Positions 7,863-16,919 of a stretch of DNA of 56,628 nucleotides are shown piece by piece. A program made the position numbers and the translations under genes. This stretch comes from an uncultured Eubacteriales bacterium (GTDB lineage: Bacteria; Bacillota; Clostridia; Oscillospirales; CAG-272). The stretch's first letter is position 1. Each line of letters opens with the position of its first letter. The notes below the pieces were generated by a model. That model did not search any database. It was not told the origin of the DNA and saw only the letters and a list, made by a program, of their open reading frames with translations. Location of the stretch: positions 1 through 56,628 of the forward strand of contig CAKRPQ010000004.1 of the NCBI GenBank assembly GCA_934385225.1, in the 5' to 3' direction.

Positions 7863-8548
7863 TCTTTCGCCCTCGCTTCTTCCATAAGGCGCGCAAGACG
7901 ATCTGCGTCGCCGTCCCACTCATACGGCAAAAGAACGCCGTCCTTTATTATGAAGCACCTGTCGCACGCCGCGATCTCGCTCACATCATGCGTTGCGAGC
8001 AAAACCGCACCGCCTTTTGAAACGAAATCCGAAATATACTCCGCGACAAAGCGTTTCGCCGAAAGGTCAAGTGCCGCCGACGGCTCGTCAAGGAGCATTA
8101 TTTTCGGTTTGCCCGCCGCAAGGAGAGCAATCGAAAGGCGTTTTTTCATTCCGCCCGACATTTTCGAAACGGGAACGGAAAGAAAATCGGTCACGCCGAG
8201 CTTTTCGAGCGTTCCGTCCGCAATGCTTTTTCCAAGCTCACCTCTGCCGTAGGCGAGAAGAAGATTATCACGCGCGCTGAGTTCGGTTATAAGCGGCGTT
8301 TCCTGCGGCAGATAACCGATATTCGCGCGCCTCACTTTCGGTTTTTCAAGCACGTTTACGCCTTCGAGCAAGGCTCTGCCCGACGTCGGGCAGAGAACTC
8401 CCGAAAGAATACCGAAAAGAGTCGATTTTCCGCTTCCGTTTCCGCCGAGGATACCGACGCACTCTCCGCCGTTCAACTCAAAATCAATATCGCGCAGAAC
8501 TTCCTTTCCGCCGTATTTTTTGCTTATGTGTTCTATTGACAGTTTCAT
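7859..8548 (-). CDS. ABC transporter ATP-binding protein
   Basis: A 229-residue ATPase with all nucleotide-binding motifs: Walker A GGNGSGKST, Q-loop LPQETP, signature MSGGMKKR, Walker B IMLLDEPSAAL and a switch His in ATHD. It is the first gene of a three-gene exporter operon (ATPase, permease, permease) that is tightly packed with overlapping stop and start codons. No regulator or immunity gene is attached. Confidence 0.92.
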   Translation of the reverse strand: MKLSIEHISKKYGGKEVLRDIDFELNGGECVGILGGNGSGKSTLFGILSGVLCPTSGRALLEGVNVLEKPKVRRANIGYLPQETPLITELSARDNLLLAYGRGELGKSIADGTLEKLGVTDFLSVPVSKMSGGMKKRLSIALLAAGKPKIMLLDEPSAALDLSAKRFVAEYISDFVSKGGAVLLATHDVSEIAACDRCFIIKDGVLLPYEWDGDADRLARLMEEARAKE

Positions 8549-8587
8549 TTAATTCGTTCTCCGTCCGCAGATACCGTAATTCGGAAA

Positions 8588-8627
8588 GGGGCTGTTAAAA
8601 ACCCGATGTTTTTACAGCCCCGTTTTT
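8588..8627. terminator. stem-loop terminator
   Basis: GGGGCTGT with a following A-run pairs with a T-run plus ACAGCCCC (8614-8621), and T6 follows on the plus strand. It lies between the end of the zinc-ribbon gene (8638) and the start of the ATPase gene (8548), separating the two minus-strand units. Confidence 0.65.
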
Positions 8628-8637
8628 TGATTATGAC

Positions 8638-10311
8638 TTAATAAAGTGCCGAAAAGCTGAGAAGTACTCTGACACCGCTTATGATTTCATCGGGAACGCC
8701 CGCCGTCGAAAGGTTCGCAAGAAGTCCCTCGTAATCGCCCGACGAGAACCACGAAAGGATATCGTCCGTGCCGAACGCAGTCTCTGCGCGAGCGGTATCA
8801 AAGAGCGGAATGTCCTTTGCGCTGCCACCCGACTCAAACGTAACGCCTACAAGAGACGCGCCGAGAACGTTCATGTCCGCCGCGATCTTCGCTTTCTTCT
8901 TGCCGATTCCGAGGTCAAGCGAAATTTTTGTGCCGCTCGGAATTAAAGAGGAAAGCTCGCCTTCAAGCGCGCTGCCGAGGGTAATATCGACCTTGCCCGA
9001 AACACCGTCCGAGGTATCAAGGTCGGTAAGAGTTACCGATACGGCTTCCTCGCTTCCGATCGAAAGCGTGAAATCGGCGCTCAGTTTTTTCGCGGAAGTC
9101 TTTCCGCTTCCGCTAAGGGTAACAAGCCCGTCAGAATTATCTTCCGAACCGAGCCAAGCCTCAAAAACGAACGAGTCCTTGTCGGCTATGACCTTATATT
9201 CAAAGCCTTCGCGTTCTCCGTCCGCGGGCATAAGGCTTCTGCCGCATATTTCGCCGTTTTTGTCCGTCATAACGGTGTAAACGAGAGCGGTCTCGTCGTC
9301 TCCGTCACTGTCGTCCGCCGCACGCGATTCGAGCGTGCTTATAAAGTCGGCATAAGCGTCGTCAAAGGACGTGTATTCGTCTCCGAATGCATCGTAAAGG
9401 CTTCTTAAATATTCTTTTACCTCTTCGTCGTCTTTAAGTGCCTCGGCAAGTCCCGCGGCGATCTTCGACGTCACCTCGGAGTCGAGCGTCGCGCGGAGAA
9501 CGGTCACGTCAGCGCTCTTTTCGCCGACAGTTATCGTCTCCTCTGTTTTTTCGACCTTTGTAATGCCGTCAATGATTATTCCCGCGTACTTTATTATCGC
9601 CTCTTCGAGCTTTTCGCCGCTCGGAATGAGTGCCGAAACGTCGGGCGCTTCCGCGGGAAGCGTAACGTCCGCCGAGATATTGTCCTCAATGTCGCTTATG
9701 TCAAGAGTGAGATAAGCGTCCGTTACCGAGGGAATATTTATGTATATCTTTCCTGCCGCATTGTCCGTATAGACGTTCACATCGGTGATATGCACGCCGT
9801 TCAGCGTTACAGCCGCGGACGCCGCCGCACCGTCTGCGGTGACGGACGACGAATAATCAACGCCAATATCTTTAAGGAAACCGAAATCAATCGCTCCGTC
9901 CGCCGTCGCCGCCAGCATATCAAGGATCGTGTCGCCGAGGGATACTGTTACTTTTCCGCTCTCGAAATCCGAGACGGACGTACCCGTTTCGTCAAGCACG
10001 GACGCAAGCGACTTTGCCGACGCCTTCACCTCTGTCATTTCGACGTCGGAGAAGTATTCTTCGGGTGTCATATTCTTTCTGTCGGGACCTTTTTTCTTTC
10101 CGAGCGCAAAGACCGCGCAGAGAATGCCCGCAATGACGAGGACTGCCGCGCAGATGCTTATTATCGCTATCTTTTTGCCGTTTTTCTTTCCGCCGTTTTT
10201 GTTATTTGTCGGCGCTCCGTTATTTGTCGGCGCATTCCCGACGGGTGTACCGCATTCGGGGCAGAAGCTCTGCCCGTCTTCAATAAGTTTTCCGCATTTC
10301 TGACAAAACAT
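8638..10311 (-). CDS. zinc-ribbon membrane-anchored protein
   Basis: A 557-residue protein. The start is placed at ATG 10311 because the zinc ribbon begins there: Cys3, Cys6, Cys17 and Cys20 form two CxxC pairs. A Gly/Asn/Lys-rich linker follows, then one membrane helix (about 48-70), and then a large acidic, Ser/Thr/Asp-rich extracytoplasmic domain with repeated beta-like stretches. The ribbon would stay in the cytoplasm. This layout is common in Clostridia but the function is unknown, and I do not assign a family to the outer domain. It has its own strong promoter (10363-10391). Confidence 0.75.
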   Translation of the reverse strand: MFCQKCGKLIEDGQSFCPECGTPVGNAPTNNGAPTNNKNGGKKNGKKIAIISICAAVLVIAGILCAVFALGKKKGPDRKNMTPEEYFSDVEMTEVKASAKSLASVLDETGTSVSDFESGKVTVSLGDTILDMLAATADGAIDFGFLKDIGVDYSSSVTADGAAASAAVTLNGVHITDVNVYTDNAAGKIYINIPSVTDAYLTLDISDIEDNISADVTLPAEAPDVSALIPSGEKLEEAIIKYAGIIIDGITKVEKTEETITVGEKSADVTVLRATLDSEVTSKIAAGLAEALKDDEEVKEYLRSLYDAFGDEYTSFDDAYADFISTLESRAADDSDGDDETALVYTVMTDKNGEICGRSLMPADGEREGFEYKVIADKDSFVFEAWLGSEDNSDGLVTLSGSGKTSAKKLSADFTLSIGSEEAVSVTLTDLDTSDGVSGKVDITLGSALEGELSSLIPSGTKISLDLGIGKKKAKIAADMNVLGASLVGVTFESGGSAKDIPLFDTARAETAFGTDDILSWFSSGDYEGLLANLSTAGVPDEIISGVRVLLSFSALY

Positions 10312-10362
10312 ATCTTTAATCTTTCCTTTCTCCCGCATGGCGGGATTTGGTTTTGTGAAATC

Positions 10363-10391
10363 ATTGTACCATATCCGAGCGTAAAAGTCAA
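10363..10391 (-). promoter_or_regulatory. sigma-A promoter for zinc-ribbon gene
   Basis: On the minus strand, TTGACT (plus 10386-10391) and TACAAT (plus 10363-10368) are separated by 17 bases, about 50 bases upstream of the start at 10311. Confidence 0.75.
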
Positions 10392-10439
10392 GGGAAAAGA
10401 GCATCAAACGGATTTGCACATAAAATTTACATATCTCTC

Positions 10440-10468
10440 TTGAAAAAAAAAGATATTTGTGTTATCAT
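10440..10468 (+). promoter_or_regulatory. candidate promoter for trpS
   Basis: TTGAAA (10440-10445) and TATCAT (10463-10468) have a 17-base spacer. The remaining leader to trpS is about 50 bases, too short for a T-box, so T-box control of this tRNA synthetase gene is not supported. Confidence 0.5.
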
Positions 10469-10521
10469 TGTATTATTATAAAAAAATCGGAAGAAAATTC
10501 TGTTATACGGGAGTTAAAAAA

Positions 10522-11517
10522 ATGCTTAAAGATAAAAAAGTTTCGTTTTCGGGCGTCCAGCCGAGCGGTAATCTGACTATCGGAAACTACCTCGGCGCGC
10601 TCCGAAATTTTTCAAAATTCAGCGAGGAATATCAGACCTTTTACTGCGTCGTCGATATGCACGCGATAACGGTGAGACAGGTGCCCGCGGATCTTCGCAG
10701 AAGAACCTACGAGACGCTCGCGCTCTACATCGCCTGCGGTCTCGACCCCGAAAAGAACACTCTATACGTCCAGTCGCACGTTCCCGCGCACGCCGAGCTT
10801 GCATGGATTCTCAACTGCTACACCATGTTCGGCGAGCTTTCGAGAATGACGCAGTTCAAGGACAAGAGCGCAAAGCACGCCGACAACATAAACGCGGGAC
10901 TTTTCACCTACCCGACGCTTATGGCGGCGGATATTCTGCTCTATCAGACGGACGTTGTTCCCGTCGGTATCGACCAGAAACAGCACGTTGAGCTTGCGCG
11001 CGATATCGCGGGCAGATTCAATCAAATCTATTCGGACACGTTCACCATGCCCGAACCGATAATTCCGAAAAGCGGTATGAAAATAATGTCCCTTGCCGAC
11101 CCGACAAAGAAAATGAGCAAGTCGGACGAAAACGCAAACGCCGTCGTCTACATTCTCGACGACAGAGACGCGATAATCAGAAAATTCAAGAGAGCCGTCA
11201 CCGATTCGGGTTCGGAAGTGCGCTATGCGGAGGGCAAGGACGGCGTAAACAACCTTATGTCGATCTATTCCTGCTTTACGCGAAAGAATTTTGACGAGAT
11301 CGAAGCCGAATTTGCGGGCAAAGGCTACGGCGATTTCAAACTCGCCGTCGGCGAGGTATGCGCGGACGCGCTCGAACCCGTTCAGGCAAAATACAGGGAG
11401 CTTCTTTCGGACAAGGCATACCTTGAAGGCGTAATGAAAGAGGGTGCGGAAAAAGCGTCCTATTTCGCGCAGAAAACGCTTTCAAAGGTCAAGCGCAAGG
11501 TAGGGTTTGTCATCTGA
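10522..11517 (+). CDS. trpS: tryptophan-tRNA ligase
   Basis: A 331-residue class I aminoacyl-tRNA synthetase that charges tRNA-Trp. The start at ATG 10522 follows GGGAG by eight bases; a 21-codon longer frame has no ribosome-binding site. The HIGH-type motif is TIGN (19-22) within PSGNLTIGN, and KMSKS is present as KKMSKSDE. The length is normal. The stop TGA overlaps the ATG of the next gene (TGATG), so translation of the transferase gene is probably coupled to it. Confidence 0.96.
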   Translation: MLKDKKVSFSGVQPSGNLTIGNYLGALRNFSKFSEEYQTFYCVVDMHAITVRQVPADLRRRTYETLALYIACGLDPEKNTLYVQSHVPAHAELAWILNCYTMFGELSRMTQFKDKSAKHADNINAGLFTYPTLMAADILLYQTDVVPVGIDQKQHVELARDIAGRFNQIYSDTFTMPEPIIPKSGMKIMSLADPTKKMSKSDENANAVVYILDDRDAIIRKFKRAVTDSGSEVRYAEGKDGVNNLMSIYSCFTRKNFDEIEAEFAGKGYGDFKLAVGEVCADALEPVQAKYRELLSDKAYLEGVMKEGAEKASYFAQKTLSKVKRKVGFVI

Positions 11518-12716
11518 TGGAAGGAACGATAATTCAGTCTGTGATACCGTATGCTCTCGCGGCTCTTTGCGCGGGACTGCTCGCCTTTGTTCTGACGCCG
11601 CTCGTCCGCGTTCTCGCGTTCAAGATCGGCGCGGGCGCGGTAAACGTTCCGCACGACGGCAGACGTATGCACAAAGTGCCGATACCGCGCATAGGCGGCA
11701 TCGCGATATTTGTCGCGTTCGCACTCACGATGATAGCGTTCTGCGACCTCTCGAAGCTGAACGTTACTATCCTTTTCGGTGGTCTTATTATCGCCGTTAT
11801 GGGATTTCTCGACGACGTTTTCAACCTCAACGCGTGGCTTAAACTCGGCATTCAGATACTCGCCGCGTTTCTTGCCATATACGAGGGCATTGCGATAAAG
11901 TTCATTTCGTTCGGCTCGCATACGATAGTTCTCGGCGGCTGGTCTATACCGCTGACGCTCCTCTGGATAGTAGGTCTTACGAACTCTATAAACCTCATCG
12001 ACGGTCTTGACGGTCTTGCCTGCGGAGTCTCGGTCATTTCGTCGCTCTCGCTCCTTGCCGTCATGCTCGTTCTCGGCGACACGTCGTCTGCGCTTATCGT
12101 GACTATCCTTATAGGCTCGTGCCTTGGATTTTTCCCGTTCAACGCGCACCCCGCAAAGATATTTATGGGCGACACAGGCGCGCAGACGCTCGGCTATCTG
12201 CTTTCGCTCGTCTCGATAAACGGCGTTTTCAAAACGCACACCGTTCTCTCGTTCCTTATACCGATATTCATTTTCGGACTGCCGCTTTTCGACACTTTCT
12301 GCGCGATAATACGCAGAGTTTCGCACGGCAAAAGTCCGTTTTCGCCCGACAGGGGACACATTCACCACAGACTTATAGATATGGGTTTCGGGCAGAAAAA
12401 GAGCGTCCGTATTCTCTACTCCGTCTGCGGTATTCTCGATATTTCGGCGGTGCTTCTGACGCTCCAAAAATACGTTCCCGCCGCGATAATATTCATTTCG
12501 GGCTTTGCGCTATTTGTCGTAAGCACTCTCGTCTATAAAAATCCGAAGGTACGCGCCTTTACGGGAATGTTCGACGAGGTAGACGCACTCGAAACGGGCA
12601 TTAAAATCGCCACAGAGGACGAAATTTCAAACCGGGTCAAGAACCTTGCCGTCGACCACGAACAGGCGAACGCAAAGGATAAAACCGAACCGAAAAAACC
12701 GAAAGAACAGGAATAA
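11517..12716 (+). CDS. undecaprenyl-phosphate sugar-1-phosphate transferase (TagO/WecA-like)
   Basis: A 399-residue polytopic membrane enzyme of the MraY/WecA family. It moves a sugar phosphate, usually GlcNAc-1-phosphate, from a UDP-sugar to undecaprenyl phosphate, starting teichoic acid or other surface glycan synthesis. Family residues are visible: Asp99-Asp100 in GFLDDVFNLN, NLIDGLDGLACG around 159-170, AKIFMGDTGAQ, and the HIHH cytoplasmic loop typical of WecA/TagO rather than MraY. The C-terminal 60 residues are a charged soluble tail. Confidence 0.88.
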   Translation: MEGTIIQSVIPYALAALCAGLLAFVLTPLVRVLAFKIGAGAVNVPHDGRRMHKVPIPRIGGIAIFVAFALTMIAFCDLSKLNVTILFGGLIIAVMGFLDDVFNLNAWLKLGIQILAAFLAIYEGIAIKFISFGSHTIVLGGWSIPLTLLWIVGLTNSINLIDGLDGLACGVSVISSLSLLAVMLVLGDTSSALIVTILIGSCLGFFPFNAHPAKIFMGDTGAQTLGYLLSLVSINGVFKTHTVLSFLIPIFIFGLPLFDTFCAIIRRVSHGKSPFSPDRGHIHHRLIDMGFGQKKSVRILYSVCGILDISAVLLTLQKYVPAAIIFISGFALFVVSTLVYKNPKVRAFTGMFDEVDALETGIKIATEDEISNRVKNLAVDHEQANAKDKTEPKKPKEQE

Positions 12717-12737
12717 ACAGGGAAAAGGAGGGCCGCG

Positions 12738-13580
12738 ATGAAGCGCACGGCACAAGGTACCGCAAAAAAATCAAAAGCTAAAAAAGAACAAAATCCGATA
12801 ACAAGCGCCGTTCTTCTCATCGCGGCGGCTGTCGGCGCGGTAATGCTAATCGTCGGCGGTATGGTCTTCTTCGGCAGGCTTCATTCGGGCGGCGGCAGCA
12901 AAAATTCGGGCGAAGAGATAAAAAATTACTTCTCCGCGCTCGCGGGCGGCTCCGAGACTCCGGAAATGACGGACATCACACTCGAAAACTTCGGCGACCT
13001 TGAAAACGGCGATCTCGAAAAAGCATTTCTTCTCTACGAAGTCGCACCGAGGTATTACAGAACCTGCACCGTGTCCCACTCGGCAGGCGAAAACTCGTAT
13101 TCGGTCAGAAAAAGCATCCTGCGCGACGGCGACAAATATAACATTAAAACCTACCGTGGCGGCAGTCTCATCGAAACGATAATCTCGGACGGCACAAGCA
13201 TTTTTGTCCGTGACGAGACAAGCGGGGACGCGCGCACGCTCTCCGCGGAAAGCGTAAATGTCGAAGAGATCGCGGGGCTTCCCAACCACAGCCGCGTGAT
13301 AGGTCTGATAAAAGAATACGGCGACGAAACGGTCGAAAGCAAGCGTCTTTCGCGCGTCAGCTACTCTATGAACCGCGCGCTTGACCTCAACAGTCTTGTG
13401 CTTTTCCTCTCGTTTGAGAACGGCATGACCGAAAGATACTTCTATTACCTCGACGGCGGCTTCATTTTCCACTGCGAAAAGAACGTCGGCGGCTCGCAGA
13501 CCTACGCTATGACAACAATCGACTTCGACGCCGACATTTCGGAAAGAGTAAAAGACGATACATTTGTTATCCCCGACTAA
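12738..13580 (+). CDS. membrane-anchored protein of unknown function
   Basis: A 280-residue protein with a basic N-terminus, one membrane helix (about 24-46) and an extracytoplasmic domain of about 230 residues without Cys pairs or a recognisable motif. The outer domain is beta-rich by composition and resembles carrier-type folds of cell-surface proteins, but I cannot name it. AAGGAGG lies ahead of the ATG, 21 bases after the TagO-like gene, so it is likely in the same transcript. The terminator overlaps its stop codon. Confidence 0.6.
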   Translation: MKRTAQGTAKKSKAKKEQNPITSAVLLIAAAVGAVMLIVGGMVFFGRLHSGGGSKNSGEEIKNYFSALAGGSETPEMTDITLENFGDLENGDLEKAFLLYEVAPRYYRTCTVSHSAGENSYSVRKSILRDGDKYNIKTYRGGSLIETIISDGTSIFVRDETSGDARTLSAESVNVEEIAGLPNHSRVIGLIKEYGDETVESKRLSRVSYSMNRALDLNSLVLFLSFENGMTERYFYYLDGGFIFHCEKNVGGSQTYAMTTIDFDADISERVKDDTFVIPD

Positions 13581-13595
13581 GTTCGGGGATTTTTC
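13569..13595 (+). terminator. Rho-independent terminator overlapping a stop codon
   Basis: ATCCCCGA (13569-13576) pairs with TTCGGGGAT (13582-13590), followed by T5. The stop codon of the preceding gene lies in the loop. This ends the trpS unit. Confidence 0.75.
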
Positions 13596-13598
13596 TTC

Positions 13599-13627
13599 TT
13601 GACGGAACGGCTTTTTTGTGTTATACT
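13599..13627 (+). promoter_or_regulatory. sigma-A promoter for the nucleoside salvage operon
   Basis: TTGACG (13599-13604) and TATACT (13622-13627) are separated by 17 bases, 36 bases before the tdk start. Confidence 0.75.
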
Positions 13628-13663
13628 TGACTTGTAAAATATGTTACCGATCGTGAGGGCATT

Positions 13664-14257
13664 ATGGCAAAACTGTACTTCAAATACGGTGCAATGGGGT
13701 CGTCCAAATCGGCTCAGGCACTCATTACAAAATTTAACTACGAGGAACGCGGCATGAACGTCTGGCTCATAAAGCCTGCCATCGACACAAGGGACGGCAA
13801 GGCCGTCGTAAAGTCGCGCATAGGACTTTCCGCCGACGCTACCGCGATAGGCGACGACGACGATCTCTTCGCCCTTTACTCCGAAAAAACGGGTGACGGC
13901 GAGAAAATAGACGTCATCATCGCGGACGAGGCGCAGTTCTTCACCGAAAAACAGATAGACGAGCTTCGCGCCGTCGTTGACGGGGAGAATATTCCCGTTC
14001 TCTGCTTCGGTCTGCGCACCGACTTCCTTACGAGAATGTTCCCCGGAAGCGCAAGGCTTTTTGAAGTTGCCGACTCGATTTCAGAGATAAAAACGATCTG
14101 TTCGTGCGGGAAAAAGGCGATAGTAAACGCCAGAATCGACGCGCACGGCAGAATAATCACAAAGGGCGAGCAGGTCTTTCTCGGAGGAAACGACAGCTAC
14201 GTCGCCATGTGCCACAGCTGCTGGAAGAAACAAATTAAAAGTCAGGAGGATATATGA
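13664..14257 (+). CDS. tdk: thymidine kinase (type II)
   Basis: A 197-residue enzyme that phosphorylates thymidine (and deoxyuridine) with ATP. The P-loop is GAMGSSKSAQ (9-18), the catalytic base is Glu89 in ADEAQFF, and the structural zinc site is Cys146/Cys148 with Cys183/Cys186. All are as in the tetrameric type II family. It is the first gene of tdk-deoC-deoD-deoB-ASCH. The next start overlaps its stop by four bases (ATGA). Confidence 0.95.
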   Translation: MAKLYFKYGAMGSSKSAQALITKFNYEERGMNVWLIKPAIDTRDGKAVVKSRIGLSADATAIGDDDDLFALYSEKTGDGEKIDVIIADEAQFFTEKQIDELRAVVDGENIPVLCFGLRTDFLTRMFPGSARLFEVADSISEIKTICSCGKKAIVNARIDAHGRIITKGEQVFLGGNDSYVAMCHSCWKKQIKSQEDI

Positions 14258-14922
14258 TGGAAATTTCCGAAATTTTGTCAAAAGTTGACCACACACTGCT
14301 CTCGCAGAGCGCAACTTGGGACGACATAAGGCAGATATGCGACGACGGTATGAAATACAAAACCGCCTCGGTCTGCATTCCGCCGTCGTTTGTCGGAAGA
14401 GCCGCCGAATACCTTGCGGGCAGGCTTCCCGTCTGCACCGTGATAGGTTTTCCGAACGGCTACAACACCACCGCCGTAAAATGCTTTGAGACCGCCGACG
14501 CGGTAAAGAACGGCGCGCAGGAAATCGACATGGTTATAAACATCGGCATGGTTAAAGAGGGCAGATACGACGACGTTCTCGCCGAAATAAAAGCCGTCAG
14601 AGCCGCGTGCGCGGGACGTATTCTCAAAGTCATAATCGAAACCTGTCTTCTCACCGACGACGAAAAGATAAAAATGTGCGAGGTCGTCGGCAAATCGGGC
14701 GCGGACTTTATAAAAACCTCGACGGGATTTGCGGGCGGCGGCGCAACACCGCACGACGTCGAACTCTTTGCCGCGCACGTCGAAAAGCACCTCAAAATCA
14801 AGGCGGCGGGCGGAATAAAGTCGATTTCGGACGCTGAAAACTTCATAAAACTCGGTGCGGAGCGCCTCGGAACAAGCTCCATCGTCCGCATCGTCAAAAA
14901 CGAAAAGCTTCTCGATTACTGA
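14254..14922 (+). CDS. deoC: deoxyribose-phosphate aldolase
   Basis: A 222-residue TIM-barrel aldolase that splits 2-deoxyribose 5-phosphate into glyceraldehyde 3-phosphate and acetaldehyde. The Schiff-base lysine is Lys154 in FIKTSTGF, with Asp92 in EIDMVINIG and the phosphate-binding IKAAGGIK loop near the end. AGGAGG precedes the ATG inside tdk; ATG 14257 is an equally possible start one codon later. It acts downstream of DeoD and DeoB in deoxynucleoside breakdown. Confidence 0.96.
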   Translation: MMEISEILSKVDHTLLSQSATWDDIRQICDDGMKYKTASVCIPPSFVGRAAEYLAGRLPVCTVIGFPNGYNTTAVKCFETADAVKNGAQEIDMVINIGMVKEGRYDDVLAEIKAVRAACAGRILKVIIETCLLTDDEKIKMCEVVGKSGADFIKTSTGFAGGGATPHDVELFAAHVEKHLKIKAAGGIKSISDAENFIKLGAERLGTSSIVRIVKNEKLLDY

Positions 14923-14955
14923 TTACTGATCACTGACCACTGACAACTGATTATT
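14914..14955 (+). repeat. degenerate heptad tandem repeat
   Basis: Six consecutive 7-base units lie between deoC and deoD, the first overlapping the deoC stop: GATTACT, GATTACT, GATCACT, GACCACT, GACAACT, GATTATT. No hairpin or T-run accompanies them. Confidence 0.7.
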
Positions 14956-14977
14956 GATATAAAAAAGGAGAATTATC

Positions 14978-15697
14978 ATGGCAAACACACCTCATATAGT
15001 ACTTAAAAACGACATCGGTTTCGGCAAAACAGTGCTTATGCCGGGCGATCCTCTGAGAGCAAAGTACATTGCAGAAAACTTCATCGAAAATCCCGTTCTC
15101 GTAAACAACGTCCGCGGCATTCAGGGCTACACAGGAACGTATGAAGGCGTTAAAGTCTCCGTTATGGCGAGCGGAATGGGTATGCCGTCGATCGGAATTT
15201 ACAGCTACGAACTTTTCAACTTCTTCGGCGTGGAAAACATTATCCGCGTCGGTTCTGCGGGTGCGCTTCTCGATAACGTGAACCTCCGCGACCTTGTTTT
15301 CGGTCTCGGCACCTGCACAAATTCGGCGTTCCCCGCGCAGTTCGGTCTCCCCGGCACGTTTGCGCCGACTTGCAGTTACGAGCTTCTCGAAAAAGCCGTT
15401 TCGGGTGCAAGGGAAATGGGCCTTAACTATCACGTTGCAAACATTCTCTCGTCTGACACCTTCTATAACGACGACCCGAAAGCGTCGCTCGAATGGATAA
15501 AAATGGGCGTTGCCGCAGTCGAAATGGAAGCGGCGGCACTCTACTGCCAGGCGGCACGCGCGGGCAAACGCGCGCTTGCAATCTGCACAATCTCCGACCA
15601 CATCGTAAAGGGCGAGGCTCTCGACGCGGACGCGCGCCAGAACACGTTCACGGATATGATGAAGCTCGCGCTCGGAATTGCGGCAAGCGAGGGCTGA
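14978..15697 (+). CDS. deoD: purine-nucleoside phosphorylase (DeoD type)
   Basis: A 239-residue hexameric-type phosphorylase that splits purine (deoxy)nucleosides with phosphate to a base and (deoxy)ribose 1-phosphate. Family features are the phosphate-binding MPGDPLRAKYIA, the GSAGAL loop, VEMEAAALY (ribose-contacting Met-Glu) and the catalytic Asp in SDH. AAAGGAG lies nine bases before the ATG. The product feeds DeoB, encoded next. Confidence 0.96.
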   Translation: MANTPHIVLKNDIGFGKTVLMPGDPLRAKYIAENFIENPVLVNNVRGIQGYTGTYEGVKVSVMASGMGMPSIGIYSYELFNFFGVENIIRVGSAGALLDNVNLRDLVFGLGTCTNSAFPAQFGLPGTFAPTCSYELLEKAVSGAREMGLNYHVANILSSDTFYNDDPKASLEWIKMGVAAVEMEAAALYCQAARAGKRALAICTISDHIVKGEALDADARQNTFTDMMKLALGIAASEG

Positions 15698-15740
15698 TAT
15701 TTTTAGATTACACATATGCCGAAAGGCAAAAGGAGGATCT

Positions 15741-16919
15741 ATGAAACGAATATTTCTTATAGTTCTCGACAGTCTCGGCGCGGGTTATCTGCCCGATGCG
15801 GACAAATTCGGCGACGTCGGCGCTTCGACGCTCGGTACGCTTAAAAAAACGGGCATTCTGGACATTCCGAACCTTGAAAGGCTCGGAATCGGAAACATTG
15901 ACGGGCTTGATTTTCTCGGCAGAGTCAAAAATCCGACAGCAGCATACTGCAAGATAGCCGAGCGGTCTATGGGCAAGGACACGACGACGGGTCACTGGGA
16001 AATCGCGGGTGTCATCTCCGAAAAGCCGTTCCCGACATACAAAAACGGATTTCCAAAAGAAATAATCAGCGAATTTTCGCGCCTTACAGGCAGAGGCGTT
16101 CTCTGCAACAAGCCGTATTCGGGCACGGAAGTAATAAAAGCATACGGCGAGGAGCATATGAGGACGGGCAAGCTCATCGTCTACACCTCGGCGGACAGCG
16201 TTTTCCAGATCGCGGCGCACGAGGAGATAGTTCCGCTCGAAACGCTCTACGAATACTGCCGAATCGCACGCAAAATTCTCGTCGGCGACAACGCCGTCGG
16301 GCGCGTTATCGCAAGACCATTTATCGGAACGTCGGCGGAAAACTTCAAGAGAACGGCGAACAGGCATGATTTCAGCCTCGAACCGACGGGCAGGACTATG
16401 CTCGACGCAATAAAGGACGCGGGCAGGGACGTTATCGCCGTCGGAAAGATAACGGACATTTTCGCGGGCAGAGGAGTGACCGAAACGCTTATCACGCACA
16501 GCAACACCGAGGGAATAAAGGTCACCCTCGACGTTGAAAACCGCGATTTTGACGGGCTTTGCTTTGTAAACCTTGTCGATTTCGATATGCTCTACGGTCA
16601 CAGAAACGACGCGATCGGCTACGCAAAGGCTCTTAACGAATTTGACGCTTTTCTGCCCGAATTCATTTCAAAAATGCGCGACGGAGACGTTCTTATGATA
16701 ACGGCGGATCACGGCTGCGATCCGGGCGACGTCAGCACAGACCACACGCGCGAATACATTCCGCTTATAGTTTACGGACACGAAATAAAGTCCGCAGATC
16801 TCGGCATAAGAAGCTGCTTTGCAGACATAGGGCAGACGGTGTGCGATATGCTCTCCGTGCCGTTTGAGTGCGCAGGCAAGAGCTTTCGGCGGGACATAGT
16901 AAAAGGAGAAAATACTTGA
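15741..16919 (+). CDS. deoB: phosphopentomutase
   Basis: A 392-residue alkaline-phosphatase-superfamily enzyme that converts (deoxy)ribose 1-phosphate to the 5-phosphate. Metal-binding stretches are present: VLDSLGAG near the N-terminus, GKDTTTGHWE with the phosphorylated Thr, and ADHGCDPG near the C-terminus. The start at ATG 15741 follows AGGAGG closely. With DeoD upstream and DeoC it completes the route from deoxynucleosides to central metabolism. Confidence 0.96.
   Translation: MKRIFLIVLDSLGAGYLPDADKFGDVGASTLGTLKKTGILDIPNLERLGIGNIDGLDFLGRVKNPTAAYCKIAERSMGKDTTTGHWEIAGVISEKPFPTYKNGFPKEIISEFSRLTGRGVLCNKPYSGTEVIKAYGEEHMRTGKLIVYTSADSVFQIAAHEEIVPLETLYEYCRIARKILVGDNAVGRVIARPFIGTSAENFKRTANRHDFSLEPTGRTMLDAIKDAGRDVIAVGKITDIFAGRGVTETLITHSNTEGIKVTLDVENRDFDGLCFVNLVDFDMLYGHRNDAIGYAKALNEFDAFLPEFISKMRDGDVLMITADHGCDPGDVSTDHTREYIPLIVYGHEIKSADLGIRSCFADIGQTVCDMLSVPFECAGKSFRRDIVKGENT

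Noticed and set aside
7863..7919. Upstream start for the ABC permease at 7919
   Set aside because: The extra 19 residues overlap the ATPase gene and are Arg/Ser-rich. GTG 7862 overlaps the ATPase stop in the usual coupled manner and leads straight into the membrane helix.
10440..10521. T-box riboswitch upstream of trpS (and of aspS)
   Set aside because: Both leaders between promoter and start are only about 35-55 bases, too short for a T-box.
11460..12467. A 335-codon minus-strand frame opposite the TagO-like gene
   Set aside because: It is extremely Arg/Glu/Tyr-rich, a shadow of membrane-protein codons on the other strand.
14914..14955. CRISPR array in the heptad repeat
   Set aside because: The units are seven bases long without spacers. 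No CRISPR-like repeat-spacer pattern or cas gene was seen anywhere in the window.
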